Shown: one piece after another, positions 16,541 to 25,094 of the stretch
Numbering within the stretch: position 1 is the first letter of the stretch
Layout of the letters: the number at the start of each line of letters is the position of its first letter
Source: Melghiribacillus thermohalophilus
GTDB lineage: Bacteria > Bacillota > Bacilli > Bacillales > Alkalibacillaceae
Assembly (NCBI RefSeq): GCF_004342905.1
Contig: NZ_SMAN01000002.1
Location: 124,001-188,000 of the forward strand
Direction: 5' to 3'
DNA: 64,000 nt
Position numbers and translations under genes: made by a program
Notes under the pieces: model-generated
Database searches by the model: none
Told to the model about the DNA's origin: nothing
The model's input: only the letters and a program-made list of their open reading frames with translations

Positions 16541-17491
16541 ATGATCTTACTTCCCCGAACCAAGCCTCACACTCTTCCACAACTGGAATCTCTGCTTCCT
16601 CGTCTAGATCCGAAAGATTCTATTTATCCAGTATTAAAAAATATAAAACATCGTCTTGAATCAGGCTACGCAGGAGAAAAATCACTTGACTATTTTTATG
16701 AGATTTTAGATCTGCAACCTTTCCCCATTCTCCACAACTTACGTCTCAAAAATAATGACAAATATTTTCAAATTGATACTCTCATTCTTTTTAACAATTT
16801 TTTCCTCATCATAGAGGTGAAAAATTATAGCGGAATAATTAGGTATAATCCAGATTCTTCACTATTGGTTCGTGAGGGTGATAACGGGAAGCTGGAACGT
16901 TTTAGTGATCCGTTCATACAGGCACAAATCCAGCGGAATCATCTTGCTAGTTTTTTGAGGAAACACAATTTGCCTGCCATTCCTATCCATACGTTAATTG
17001 TATTTTCTCATCAAGCTGCAATTTTAGAATTTAGTCGTCATATACCTGATATGATTGTTTCTCAGAAATTATTAGACCGTGTTCCTGAGCTCCGGAAACA
17101 GTATGGATCTAAAATCTACTCCAATCAACAATTGGTTACGATTGGAAAATTACTCGCCGGTGCAAGTGAACCTCAAAAAGACCGGGTGATCGATATTTAC
17201 AGTATTTCTCACAATCGTATTAAGAATGGTGTCTGGTGTACAGGCTGCCGGAACGAAATGATGGTAAGAGAAAGAAGAAATTGGCTATGTCCAATATGTT
17301 TTCACAGAGATCGAAAGGCCCATATTCCTGCTTTACAGGACTATAAATGGATTTTCGGACCTGAAATAACGAATGAAAAGGCCCGTACATTCTTAGGAGT
17401 CCCATCACGATGGATTATAAAAAATTTGTTAAAACGTTCAGGACTCACTCAAATAGGTGTAAAAAGCAAAACAAAATATATTATTCCGTAA
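16541..17491 (+). CDS. NERD domain (nuclease-related) protein with zinc ribbon
   Basis: A 316-aa soluble protein starting at ATG 16541 behind AAGGAGTG. Residues about 41-155 match the NERD domain, a restriction-endonuclease-like fold. The core FQIDTLILFNNFFLIIEVKNYSG supplies Asp79, Glu92 and Lys94 of a D-x(n)-E-x-K active site. A zinc ribbon follows at about 230-256 with two CxxC pairs (Cys233/Cys236 and Cys250/Cys253), then a C-terminal winged-helix-like segment (KARTFLGVPSRWIIKNLLKRS). NERD proteins are thought to act on DNA, but the role of this one is unknown. It is a single gene with a repeat array on each side (arrays 2 and 3). Confidence 0.85.
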   Translation: MILLPRTKPHTLPQLESLLPRLDPKDSIYPVLKNIKHRLESGYAGEKSLDYFYEILDLQPFPILHNLRLKNNDKYFQIDTLILFNNFFLIIEVKNYSGIIRYNPDSSLLVREGDNGKLERFSDPFIQAQIQRNHLASFLRKHNLPAIPIHTLIVFSHQAAILEFSRHIPDMIVSQKLLDRVPELRKQYGSKIYSNQQLVTIGKLLAGASEPQKDRVIDIYSISHNRIKNGVWCTGCRNEMMVRERRNWLCPICFHRDRKAHIPALQDYKWIFGPEITNEKARTFLGVPSRWIIKNLLKRSGLTQIGVKSKTKYIIP

Positions 17492-17504
17492 AAATTGCAT
17501 AAAA

Positions 17505-17536
17505 AAGGAAGGCGCGTGATTCACGCGCCTTTTCAT
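17505..17536. terminator. Terminator after the NERD gene
   Basis: AAGGCGCGTGA (17509-17519) and TCACGCGCCTT (17521-17531), a nearly perfect palindrome flanked by A and T runs; could serve both strands. Confidence 0.88.
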
Positions 17537-17628
17537 TTAACTTTTGCAATGCATGTGAGAATACCTGAGCGCGAAGTAGGTACATTTCATCCCGCCAATA
17601 GAAGCGATGACATATAACTGGAAAACAA

Positions 17629-17922
17629 GGCCCAATCAGGAGAGCTAATGACCCAAGTCTCGGTTGCAACGGCCCAACCGCGGGACACAACGGCCCACGC
17701 TTGAGGATCAACAGCCCAAGCCCGGGACGCGATGGCCCAAGGAAGGGGAGTAATGGCCCAACCGCGGGACACAACGGCCCAAGCCCCAGGCGCGATGGCC
17801 CAATCCCGGGACGCAACGGCCCAAGCCCCAGGCGCGATGGCCCAACCCCGGGGAACAACAGCCCAAACCTGAGGATCAACAGTCCAAGCCCCAGACGCAA
17901 CAGCCCAACATCAACTCCAGGC
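17629..17922 (+). repeat. Array 3: 13-14 units of 21 bp (GGCCCA family)
   Basis: Thirteen clean 21-bp units (17629-17901) and a degenerate fourteenth. Units begin GGCCCA, GACCCA or AGCCCA and end CAAC, GAT or AAT, for example GGCCCAACCGCGGGACACAAC-like and GGCCCAAGCCCCAGGCGCGAT-like types, each present more than once. Same strand and same family as array 2. The open minus-strand frame 17481-18035 across it is treated as an artefact. Confidence 0.93.
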
Positions 17923-18034
17923 GCAATCCCCATTCTCAAGGCTGGGATACGATCTCTCCTCAATTCCCCGGAAAAGCATATGGTAAATATCGCCTGCCAG
18001 AACCTTTCCCCCATCCTTATCACGTCATCCAACA

Positions 18035-19552
18035 TTATTTCTTTTGCTTTCTGACTAACTGCATCATTTTCAAAACCCTCTTCCGATCAATCAAAACTAG
18101 AATCGCAGCATATACTCCGCCCCCGGCGCCTGCCAGTACCAGCAATTCCAGAAGGGTATACAGTTCTGCGATGGCAGGGATTTGCATCAGTCCGTAGACG
18201 GCAGCTGACATTACTCCTGTAGCGATACCGGCACGGGCCAGCAGGTTTAAAAAACGGAGCCATTCCCTTCGGCCGGTTTGTCTCAATAGAACAATCATAA
18301 CCGCCGTCATGTAGTACAGCGAAACAAGGGAGGTGGCAAGCGCGATTCCAGGATAGCCGAACAGATGACTTAAAATATCGTTCAGCCCGATATTTAAAAG
18401 GATGGTCGTTGAACTAATCGCCAGTATTTGTCTGTTCTGTCCCCGTGCATACATTCCTTTCACCGACACCATGGACATGGCCTGGGTTACAATGAGCGGG
18501 ACGTAAAACTGCAAGGCCCGGTATGTATTGGCTCGATCGACGGAAGTAAAAGCACCCCGCTCATAAATAAAAGATATAACAGCTTCACCTGTTAAAAGCA
18601 CACCTGCAGCCACAGGCAAAAGTCCTAAGATCCCAATCTGGTATCCCATAAAGAGCGTCTCGTTAAACTTCCCCTGATTCCGCACCTGTTCTGAAAGAAG
18701 GGTGAAAATAATAGCCAGAAAAGTAGTCGAAAAAATGGCTGTCGGAATGCTCGTGATCAATGAAGCATTATTTAAGTAGGTTACCGCTCCGCTGACCGTT
18801 CCCGTTGCAAACAGTTTGTCCACAAACAAATTAATATGCCCCACTGATGAGTGTAAAATCGCCGGCCACAGCAGAACGAAAAATGTGCGGTGAACCTGAG
18901 ATTCCATGTCCAATCGGGCATGCCAGCGAAAACCACTTTTCAGCAAAAAATACAGCTGAATCATCCCCCCTAAAAACATTCCGAAGACAAAACCATAAGC
19001 GATGCTGTATACCCCCCACAGATCGGCAAAAAACACAATAAAGAGGGTAGCCATCAGGGTTCCCATCATTTTTGAAATATGGGTAGGTACATAAATTCTG
19101 CGGGCCTGCAAAAAGGAATCCAGCACACTGCTAAATACGATCACCACCATAAACAAAAAAAAGAATTGCGTGATGTCAATAGCCAGCTCTTTTGTCACCG
19201 GATGCATTTCGCCAAAGACAAGGGGGACCAGCCACGGGGTCAGCCCATAACCTGCAGCGGATAAAATGAGAAAAAACAGTATCGTCCGGTTTAACAGACC
19301 GCTGGCGTTTTGATCGGCCTTCTGTACATCCTGCTGCCGCTCATTCACATAATGAGGCAAAAACGCGGAGTGAAAGCCGTTGGCGATCAGGGCAATTATA
19401 AATGTGACAAAAGTAAATGAAAGCAAAAATCCGTCCGTATATTCATTGGCGCCAAACTCACTGGCAATCATGCTCTCCCGCAAGAAACCAAGGATTTTAA
19501 GCAGTACCGATAATATTGTGATCCAGATGGCAGATTGTTTTAAACTGGACAT
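18035..19552 (-). CDS. MurJ/MviN-family lipid-linked glycan flippase
   Basis: A 505-aa polytopic membrane protein of the MOP superfamily with about 14 predicted membrane helices. I place the start at ATG 19552: the product then begins MSSLKQSAIWITILSVLLKI and AAGGAA lies upstream; the open frame to 19687 overlaps the preceding gene and is rejected. The N-terminal pattern GFLRESMIASEFGANEYTDGF is characteristic of MviN/MurJ. The family flips lipid II or other polyprenyl-linked sugars. Position directly after a glycosyltransferase (19 nt gap) and opposite a ManNAcA-type glycan cluster suggests a Wzx-like role for a surface polymer rather than lipid II itself; that is inference. Confidence 0.85.
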   Translation of the reverse strand: MSSLKQSAIWITILSVLLKILGFLRESMIASEFGANEYTDGFLLSFTFVTFIIALIANGFHSAFLPHYVNERQQDVQKADQNASGLLNRTILFFLILSAAGYGLTPWLVPLVFGEMHPVTKELAIDITQFFFLFMVVIVFSSVLDSFLQARRIYVPTHISKMMGTLMATLFIVFFADLWGVYSIAYGFVFGMFLGGMIQLYFLLKSGFRWHARLDMESQVHRTFFVLLWPAILHSSVGHINLFVDKLFATGTVSGAVTYLNNASLITSIPTAIFSTTFLAIIFTLLSEQVRNQGKFNETLFMGYQIGILGLLPVAAGVLLTGEAVISFIYERGAFTSVDRANTYRALQFYVPLIVTQAMSMVSVKGMYARGQNRQILAISSTTILLNIGLNDILSHLFGYPGIALATSLVSLYYMTAVMIVLLRQTGRREWLRFLNLLARAGIATGVMSAAVYGLMQIPAIAELYTLLELLVLAGAGGGVYAAILVLIDRKRVLKMMQLVRKQKK

Positions 19553-19571
19553 GCCACATTCCTTCTTTGAA

Positions 19572-20744
19572 TTATTTTCGCACGGAATCGTATACATCAA
19601 CGTAGGATTTTGCCGCAGAAAGATGGGAATAGTGCTGTTCAATTTTTTCCCTGGCTTTCCTGGCAAGACGGCTGCCAAAATCAGCATCCTGGAGCAGGCG
19701 TACTATGGCATGAGCCAGCTCCCCTGTATCTTTTTCCTTTACAAGCAAACCGTTTACCTCATGATCAATGATTTCCTTCAGCCCACCTACAGATGAAGCA
19801 ATGACGGGAATTCCTGCCCCCATCCCTTCAAGCGCAGAAATGGACGTCGCTTCCTCCACCCCATCAGAATGGATGCTCGGAATCAATGTTAAATCGCTCA
19901 TGGCATAGTAATCCTTCATCTGTTCATGGGGAATGGCCCCTATCAGATGTACCCGGTGACCAATCCCCAGCTCTTTTGCTTTTGCCCGAATATGTATTTC
20001 CTCTTCCCCGGTGCCGGCATAAACAAGATGAACATCTGGCACCTGCCGCAAAATCACCGGCATGGCCAGAACAGGATAGATCACCCCGTTTTTCTTCGTC
20101 AGCCGTCTCGGCACAAACAAATAAAAACTTTTCTCATTCAGACCATATTTTTTTCGCAGATTATTCCGCTGGTCGGTCGCTGGCTTAAATTGATCCACGT
20201 CAATAAAATTGTGAATCTTCACGCTGTCAACGCCTGCGTGTTTTTTTAAATATTCCTTGATCCGATGATCCACGGTGATGGTCTGAAGGGTCTGCTGGTA
20301 GGCGAGCTTCTCCTTTTCCAGCAGCATCCTGGCAGGCCGGCTTCCCTCTTTCATTGTTCCCCGGCTGATCGCCTCATAGGTCATGTAGCCGTGAACCGTT
20401 GTCACCACAGGGGCGCCTGCCTGGATGGAAGCAAAAGTGGCATAAACATCCTGGGCATTCACCATGTCATAACACTTCTGTTCATGTGCATCCCGTATCA
20501 ATGTCATCAACAGCTGTGAGCGTTTCTCAGAGTTATATAGCAACCCTTTTCCTGCCGAGAAGCGATTCATGAAAAACCCCGGTCCCCTCACAAGAAACTG
20601 CCTTTTCCATCCGGGCACTTCTGAAAAAGAGATGATATCCACTTCATGGCCCTGGGATTCAAGGCCTGATTTCAGGGTTGTCATATGGGTCGATAACCCG
20701 CCGGTATGGGGATAATCGAAAATGGTTGCAAGTAATATCTTCAT
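19572..20744 (-). CDS. Glycosyltransferase family 4
   Basis: A 390-aa cytoplasmic GT-B enzyme. The N-terminal acceptor domain begins MKILLATIFDYPHTGGLSTHM, with the typical Gly-Gly loop; the C-terminal donor domain has FVPRRLTKKNGVIYPV, YAGTGEEE and the E-x7-E region near SALEGMGAGIPVIASSVGG. The substrate cannot be read from the sequence. ATG 20744 has GGAAGGG upstream. It is transcribed with the flippase gene, divergently from wecC, and probably adds a sugar to the same polyprenyl-linked repeat unit. Confidence 0.88.
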   Translation of the reverse strand: MKILLATIFDYPHTGGLSTHMTTLKSGLESQGHEVDIISFSEVPGWKRQFLVRGPGFFMNRFSAGKGLLYNSEKRSQLLMTLIRDAHEQKCYDMVNAQDVYATFASIQAGAPVVTTVHGYMTYEAISRGTMKEGSRPARMLLEKEKLAYQQTLQTITVDHRIKEYLKKHAGVDSVKIHNFIDVDQFKPATDQRNNLRKKYGLNEKSFYLFVPRRLTKKNGVIYPVLAMPVILRQVPDVHLVYAGTGEEEIHIRAKAKELGIGHRVHLIGAIPHEQMKDYYAMSDLTLIPSIHSDGVEEATSISALEGMGAGIPVIASSVGGLKEIIDHEVNGLLVKEKDTGELAHAIVRLLQDADFGSRLARKAREKIEQHYSHLSAAKSYVDVYDSVRK

Positions 20745-21082
20745 TGAATCCCTTCCTTTGATCCGGAATGAAAATCCACTTTTTTTACAAGTGTTGCCGA
20801 AATGACTCCCCTGTAAAATTATATTTTTTTCTTCCGGACATATTCAGTGGGTTTACACAACGTTTACGTAAAAATCGTTTTTCTGACATATTCAACCAGC
20901 CTCCCTTTCATATACATCAAATAAATAAACTATTCTGCTGTCAGGGAATCTGAGCTTTTCTGGCATGCTGTCCGTCATTGATTCCGGGGCATGCCTGTTT
21001 TTCCAATGTTGCCTGTCCTGCACATATGATTGCTGAGATTTCCCTTCTGTTTTTCAGCCAATCTAAACGAAAGAAGTGTCTG
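20745..21082. other. Divergent promoter region between GT4 (-) and wecC (+)
   Basis: Holds a direct repeat GACATATTCA (20837-20846 and 20885-20894). A terminator-like inverted repeat also lies here: GGCATGC (20962-20968) and GCATGCC (20989-20995), followed by TGTTTTT. The hairpin stands about 80 bp ahead of wecC on its coding strand and could act as an attenuator. I cannot fix the promoters. Confidence 0.45.
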
Positions 21083-22366
21083 ATGATGAAAAACATTTGC
21101 GTAATCGGTCTTGGGTATATCGGATTACCCACTGCGGCTTTATTTGCGAGCAGAAACTTTGAAGTATTGGGCGTGGATATTGACCCCAGAGTTATAGAAA
21201 CGATCAGGCAGGGCAAAATACATTTAGAAGAACCAGGTCTAAAAACGCTGATCAAAGATAGTTTAAAAAAAGGAACTTTACGGGTGTCTTCCACACCTGC
21301 TGAGGCAGATATTTTTATCATTGCCGTTCCCACCCCGGTCTATGAAGACAAACGGGCGAATCTGGAATTTGTTAAACAGGCAGTACGGGACATCATTCCA
21401 TTTATCAAACAAGGGGATACGATGATCATTGAATCCACCATTCCCCCGAGAACGACGGACGATGTCATCGTTCCTATGCTGCAAAAAGCAGGATTTGACC
21501 CGAAGAACAACGACCTTTATGTCGCCCACTGCCCGGAGCGGGTCATTCCGGGAAAAATTTTGATTGAGCTTGTTGAAAACCACCGCATGGTCGGCGGGGT
21601 GACCAGGGAAGCAGCCAAACGGGCCAGCGAAGTATATAAACCTGTGATCAATGGGAAAATAATAGAAACAGAGGCGATGGTTGCTGAGACAGCAAAGTTA
21701 ATGGAAAACACCTATCGGGATGTTAATATTGCCCTGGCCAATGAACTGGCCAAAATTGCTGCCAGACTCAACATCAATGCTCACGAAGTCATTGAGCTGG
21801 CCAACATGCACCCGAGGGTCAACATTCTGGAACCCGGTCCCGGGGTAGGGGGGCACTGCATTGCGGTCGATCCCTATTTTATGATCGAAAAAGCAAAAGA
21901 TGTGGCATCTTTAATTCAGACAGCCCGAAAGATCAATGATTCCATGCCCACTTTTGTTGTGGAAAAAGTCAAGCAGCTCACATCAAGAATTGCCAATCCA
22001 AAAATCGCGATTTTGGGCCTGACCTATAAAGGCAATGTGGACGATACCCGGGAGAGTCCGGCGTTGACCATTGTCCATAAGCTGATGACAGACAAACATA
22101 ATTATACGGTGAAGTGCCACGATCCACTGCTCAGACAGGAACATATTCCGCTGAAATTATACGGCCTCCATGAAGCCCTGGAAGACACCCATCTCGCTCT
22201 AGTGCTCGCAGACCATCAGCCCTTTAAACAATTGCATCCATCGGTTTTTGCCGAAACGATGAAACATCCCATTATTTTTGACACGAAAAACTGCATTGCC
22301 GATGATCCTGACATTACGCTATATAAAATCGGACATCTTTCCGGTTTAAAGCCAATCGAACCGTAA
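21083..22366 (+). CDS. wecC: UDP-N-acetyl-D-mannosamine dehydrogenase (nucleotide sugar dehydrogenase)
   Basis: A 427-aa NAD-dependent four-electron oxidase of the UDP-glucose/UDP-ManNAc dehydrogenase family. Rossmann motif GLGYIGLPTAALFASR lies at the N-terminus. AHCPERVIPGK and GPGVGGHCIAVDPYF are the patterns of the WecC branch, with catalytic Cys259. TYKGNVDDTRESPA marks the C-terminal domain. Expected product is UDP-ManNAc uronic acid. The WecG/TagA-type transferase immediately downstream supports that substrate. ATG 21083 (AAAGAAG upstream) is used; ATG 21086 is possible. Clearly distinct from the UDP-glucose dehydrogenase at 29.1 kb. The UDP-GlcNAc 2-epimerase needed upstream is not in the window. 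Confidence 0.88.
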   Translation: MMKNICVIGLGYIGLPTAALFASRNFEVLGVDIDPRVIETIRQGKIHLEEPGLKTLIKDSLKKGTLRVSSTPAEADIFIIAVPTPVYEDKRANLEFVKQAVRDIIPFIKQGDTMIIESTIPPRTTDDVIVPMLQKAGFDPKNNDLYVAHCPERVIPGKILIELVENHRMVGGVTREAAKRASEVYKPVINGKIIETEAMVAETAKLMENTYRDVNIALANELAKIAARLNINAHEVIELANMHPRVNILEPGPGVGGHCIAVDPYFMIEKAKDVASLIQTARKINDSMPTFVVEKVKQLTSRIANPKIAILGLTYKGNVDDTRESPALTIVHKLMTDKHNYTVKCHDPLLRQEHIPLKLYGLHEALEDTHLALVLADHQPFKQLHPSVFAETMKHPIIFDTKNCIADDPDITLYKIGHLSGLKPIEP

Positions 22367-22431
22367 GAAGGTATGGGTTTGGACCGTCTCAATCGCAGAC
22401 AATAAAGCCAATCCGTAAGAAGGGGTGAAGC

Positions 22432-23157
22432 ATGAAAAAGGAGACTTATCTGGGGGTGAACGTCAGCCCCCTGACGTACGAGGAAATCATCCATGATATC
22501 CAAAAACGGATGAATGCCCAAAAACAGTCCACCATTATCGCTGTGAACCCGGAAAAAATCATGAAAGCCCAGCGGGATGAGCAACTGAGGAAACTAATTA
22601 ACGAATCCACCTATCAGCTCCCAGATGGCGTGGGCGTCCTCCTTGCATCCCGTTTAAAAGGAGGAGCCATCCGGGAGCGGGTAACCGGGATTGACATGAT
22701 GGACCACCTGCTCCGTCTCGCCCACCAGCACGCCTATCGGGTCTTTTTCTATGGAGCAAAAAAGGAAGTCCTCAAGCGGGCCATAAAAAATATTCAGTCC
22801 AGGTACCCGGGGCTAGACATCGCGGGCTATCAGCACGGTTATACAGCCAATGAACAGGCCTTGATCGAACGAATTCAAACAACCAGGCCCCATATCCTGT
22901 TTGTCGCCCTGGGTAGCCCGAAACAGGAACACTGGATCCGCAAACACAAGGACCGCCTTCCAGTCTATATCTTTCAGGGGGTAGGCGGAAGTTTTGACGT
23001 GTACGCCGGAGAAGTGAAAAGAGCCCCGGCTGTTTTCCAGAAGGCGGGACTGGAATGGCTATACCGGCTGATTACAGAACCCAAACGGTGGAAGAGACAG
23101 CTCGCCCTGCCAAGATTTTTCTTCAAGGTGTTATTCAAACAGTCCCGTATTTCATAA
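22432..23157 (+). CDS. WecG/TagA/CpsF family glycosyltransferase
   Basis: A 241-aa GT26 enzyme. Family blocks present: NPEKIMKAQRDEQLRKLI, YQLPDGVGVLLASRL, ERVTGIDMM, VFFYGAKKEV, FVALGSPKQEHWI and QGVGGSFDVYAGEVKRAP. TagA transfers ManNAc to lipid-linked GlcNAc in teichoic acid linkage units; WecG transfers ManNAc uronate. Next to wecC, a ManNAcA-transferase role is the better guess. ATG 22432 follows AAGGGGTGAAG. It probably forms an operon with wecC; the gap between them carries a small direct repeat. Confidence 0.88.
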   Translation: MKKETYLGVNVSPLTYEEIIHDIQKRMNAQKQSTIIAVNPEKIMKAQRDEQLRKLINESTYQLPDGVGVLLASRLKGGAIRERVTGIDMMDHLLRLAHQHAYRVFFYGAKKEVLKRAIKNIQSRYPGLDIAGYQHGYTANEQALIERIQTTRPHILFVALGSPKQEHWIRKHKDRLPVYIFQGVGGSFDVYAGEVKRAPAVFQKAGLEWLYRLITEPKRWKRQLALPRFFFKVLFKQSRIS

Positions 23158-23196
23158 ATAGGATGTTGTAGTTAAAAAAAGTGGTACGGAAACCCA

Positions 23197-23755
23197 GATA
23201 TTTCGAGCGTGAGTCCTGATAAGTTAAGTACGAGTCCTGATATTAGGAACGCGAATCCTGATATTAGGTGCTTGAGCTCTGATATTAGGTGTGAGCTCTG
23301 ATATTAGGAGCGCGAGCCTTGATATTAGATGCGTGAGTCCTGATATTTACGATGTGAGCCCTGATATTAGGAGCACGAGCCTTGATATTTGCGATGCGAG
23401 TCCTGATATTAGGAACGCGAATCCTGATATTAGGTGTGTGAGTTCTGATATTAAGAGCGTGAGCCTTGATATTTGGATTGCGAGCCCTGATTAGATGCGT
23501 GAGTCCTGATATTTACGATGTGAGCCCTGATATTAAGAGCGTGAGCCTTGATATTTGGATTGCGAGCCCTGATTAGATGCGTGAGTCCTGATATTTACGA
23601 TGTGAGCCCTAATATTAGGAGCACGAACCTTGATATTTGCGATGCGAGCCCTGATATTAGGAACGCGAATCCTGATATTAGGTGTGTGAGTTCTGATATT
23701 AAGAGCGTGAGCCTTGATATTTGGATTGCGAGCCCTGATTAGATGCGTGAGTCCT
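23197..23755 (+). repeat. Array 4: 27 units of 21 or 19 bp (GAGTCCTGATATT family)
   Basis: Twenty-three 21-bp units and four 19-bp units (559 bp in total), consensus GATATT-N8-GAGYCYT. The three GATTAG-type units have lost the same two bases, and an eight-unit block starting with the TTACGATG unit appears complete twice and shortened to four units once between them, so the array has grown by block duplication. Open frames such as 23291-23494 and 23533-23874 (minus) are by-products. It separates the WecG/TagA gene from the next glycosyltransferase. The reverse complement matches array 5. Confidence 0.95.
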
Positions 23756-23812
23756 GATATTTGGCACCTATGCGTGGCATTTCCTACGTTGTTAAAGATA
23801 GGGGGGAAAATC

Positions 23813-24916
23813 GTGAAAGTCATGCATCTGATTTCCGGGGGAGAAACAGGGGGATCAAAAGTACATATGATCAACCTGTTATCCCGGTTTCCCCGGAGCC
23901 AGACTACGCTTTCGGTGATGGAGACAGGCCCATTATATGAGGAAGCCAGGGATAAACAGCTGAACGTCCTGTCTTTGAACCAGAGATCCCGTTATGATCT
24001 AAGCGCATTAAAAAAACTCATCCATACCCTGAAAGATGGAAACTATGATTTGCTCCACACCCATGGGCCAAGGGCAAATGTTTATGGTGCACTCGCAAAA
24101 CGGTCAATCCAAATCCCCTGGTTGTCTACCATTCATAGTGATCCCCGGCTTGATTTTATTCAGGGTGGTTTGAAGGGGAAGATGTTTACTCGGATGAATC
24201 TGTGGGCTCTGAATAAAATCGATCATTTTTTTGCGGTATCCAGCCGGTTCAAGCAACATTTAATCCAGCTGGGCATTTCTGAGGAAAAAATAACGGTCAT
24301 CTATAATGGGATCGACTTTTCCCGGGATATCACGATGCGGAAAGTCGGCACCGCCCGCAAGTCGTTCGGGCTGACAGATGAGGATTTCGTCATGACAATG
24401 GCAGCGAGGTTGCATCCCATCAAGGGTCACGTCTCCGTTTTCGAAGCGATGCAAAAGCTAGGAGATCCGACTGTTCATTTGCTGCTCGCAGGGGATGGAC
24501 CCGAGCGTTCCACCCTGGAAAAAAGAGCTGCCAATCTTGGCCTGAGCAGACAGGTGCATTTTCTCGGATACAGGAACGATGTGGCTGATCTTTATCGGAC
24601 GAGTGACGTGGGGCTCCTGGCATCTCTCAGTGAAAGCTTTCCCTTTGCTCTGCTGGAGGCAGCCCGGGAAAAGACTCCGGTTATCGCCACGGATGTCGGT
24701 GATGTTGCCCTGATGCTGGACAATTACGGCTGGGTTGTTCCCGTGAAAGATTCGAATGCGCTTAAGGAGGCAATCAGCGAAGCAAAGCAAAAGAAAAAGT
24801 CAGGAGAACTGGATGCCTTAGGAGAACGTTTTCATGACCACGTTCGCAGACATTTTTCGCTAGAACAATTGGCTCATTCTGTAAAAACCACGTATGAAAC
24901 GATTGTTGGACGGTGA
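23813..24916 (+). CDS. Glycosyltransferase family 4
   Basis: A 367-aa GT-B enzyme. The start is GTG 23813: GGGGGGAAAATC lies ahead and the product begins M-KVMHLISGGETGGSKVHM with the typical GT4 acceptor-domain loop. The donor domain has MAARLHPIKGH, LLAGDGPERS, VHFLGYRNDV and the E-x7-E region around SLSESFPFALLEAARE. The longer open frame begins inside array 4 and is rejected. It follows the array by about 55 bp, so the leader is short. Probably builds the same glycan as the WecC/WecG products. Confidence 0.9.
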   Translation: MKVMHLISGGETGGSKVHMINLLSRFPRSQTTLSVMETGPLYEEARDKQLNVLSLNQRSRYDLSALKKLIHTLKDGNYDLLHTHGPRANVYGALAKRSIQIPWLSTIHSDPRLDFIQGGLKGKMFTRMNLWALNKIDHFFAVSSRFKQHLIQLGISEEKITVIYNGIDFSRDITMRKVGTARKSFGLTDEDFVMTMAARLHPIKGHVSVFEAMQKLGDPTVHLLLAGDGPERSTLEKRAANLGLSRQVHFLGYRNDVADLYRTSDVGLLASLSESFPFALLEAAREKTPVIATDVGDVALMLDNYGWVVPVKDSNALKEAISEAKQKKKSGELDALGERFHDHVRRHFSLEQLAHSVKTTYETIVGR

Positions 24917-25094
24917 ACCTCTAATCAAGTTGGATTCTGTGGGACATACATAGATGATGGATGATGAAACAGTTGTTTAGGATGGACAGCAGCCGCGTCG
25001 ATTAACATGGAGCTAAAGAACCAGAGGAGCTGCTGCATGTCTGTGGTATCAGGTGCACGGTCCCCGATGAAATGGATTGAGGTGAGTTTCTAAA

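Noticed and set aside
17481-18035. 184-aa minus-strand ORF across array 3
   Set aside because: Runs through a terminator and the array; its Leu/Gly/Pro-rich part is the repeat translated.
19553-19687. Longer N-terminus for the MurJ-like protein
   Set aside because: It would overlap the preceding glycosyltransferase gene by over 100 bp and add residues unlike the family; ATG 19552 has a ribosome binding site.
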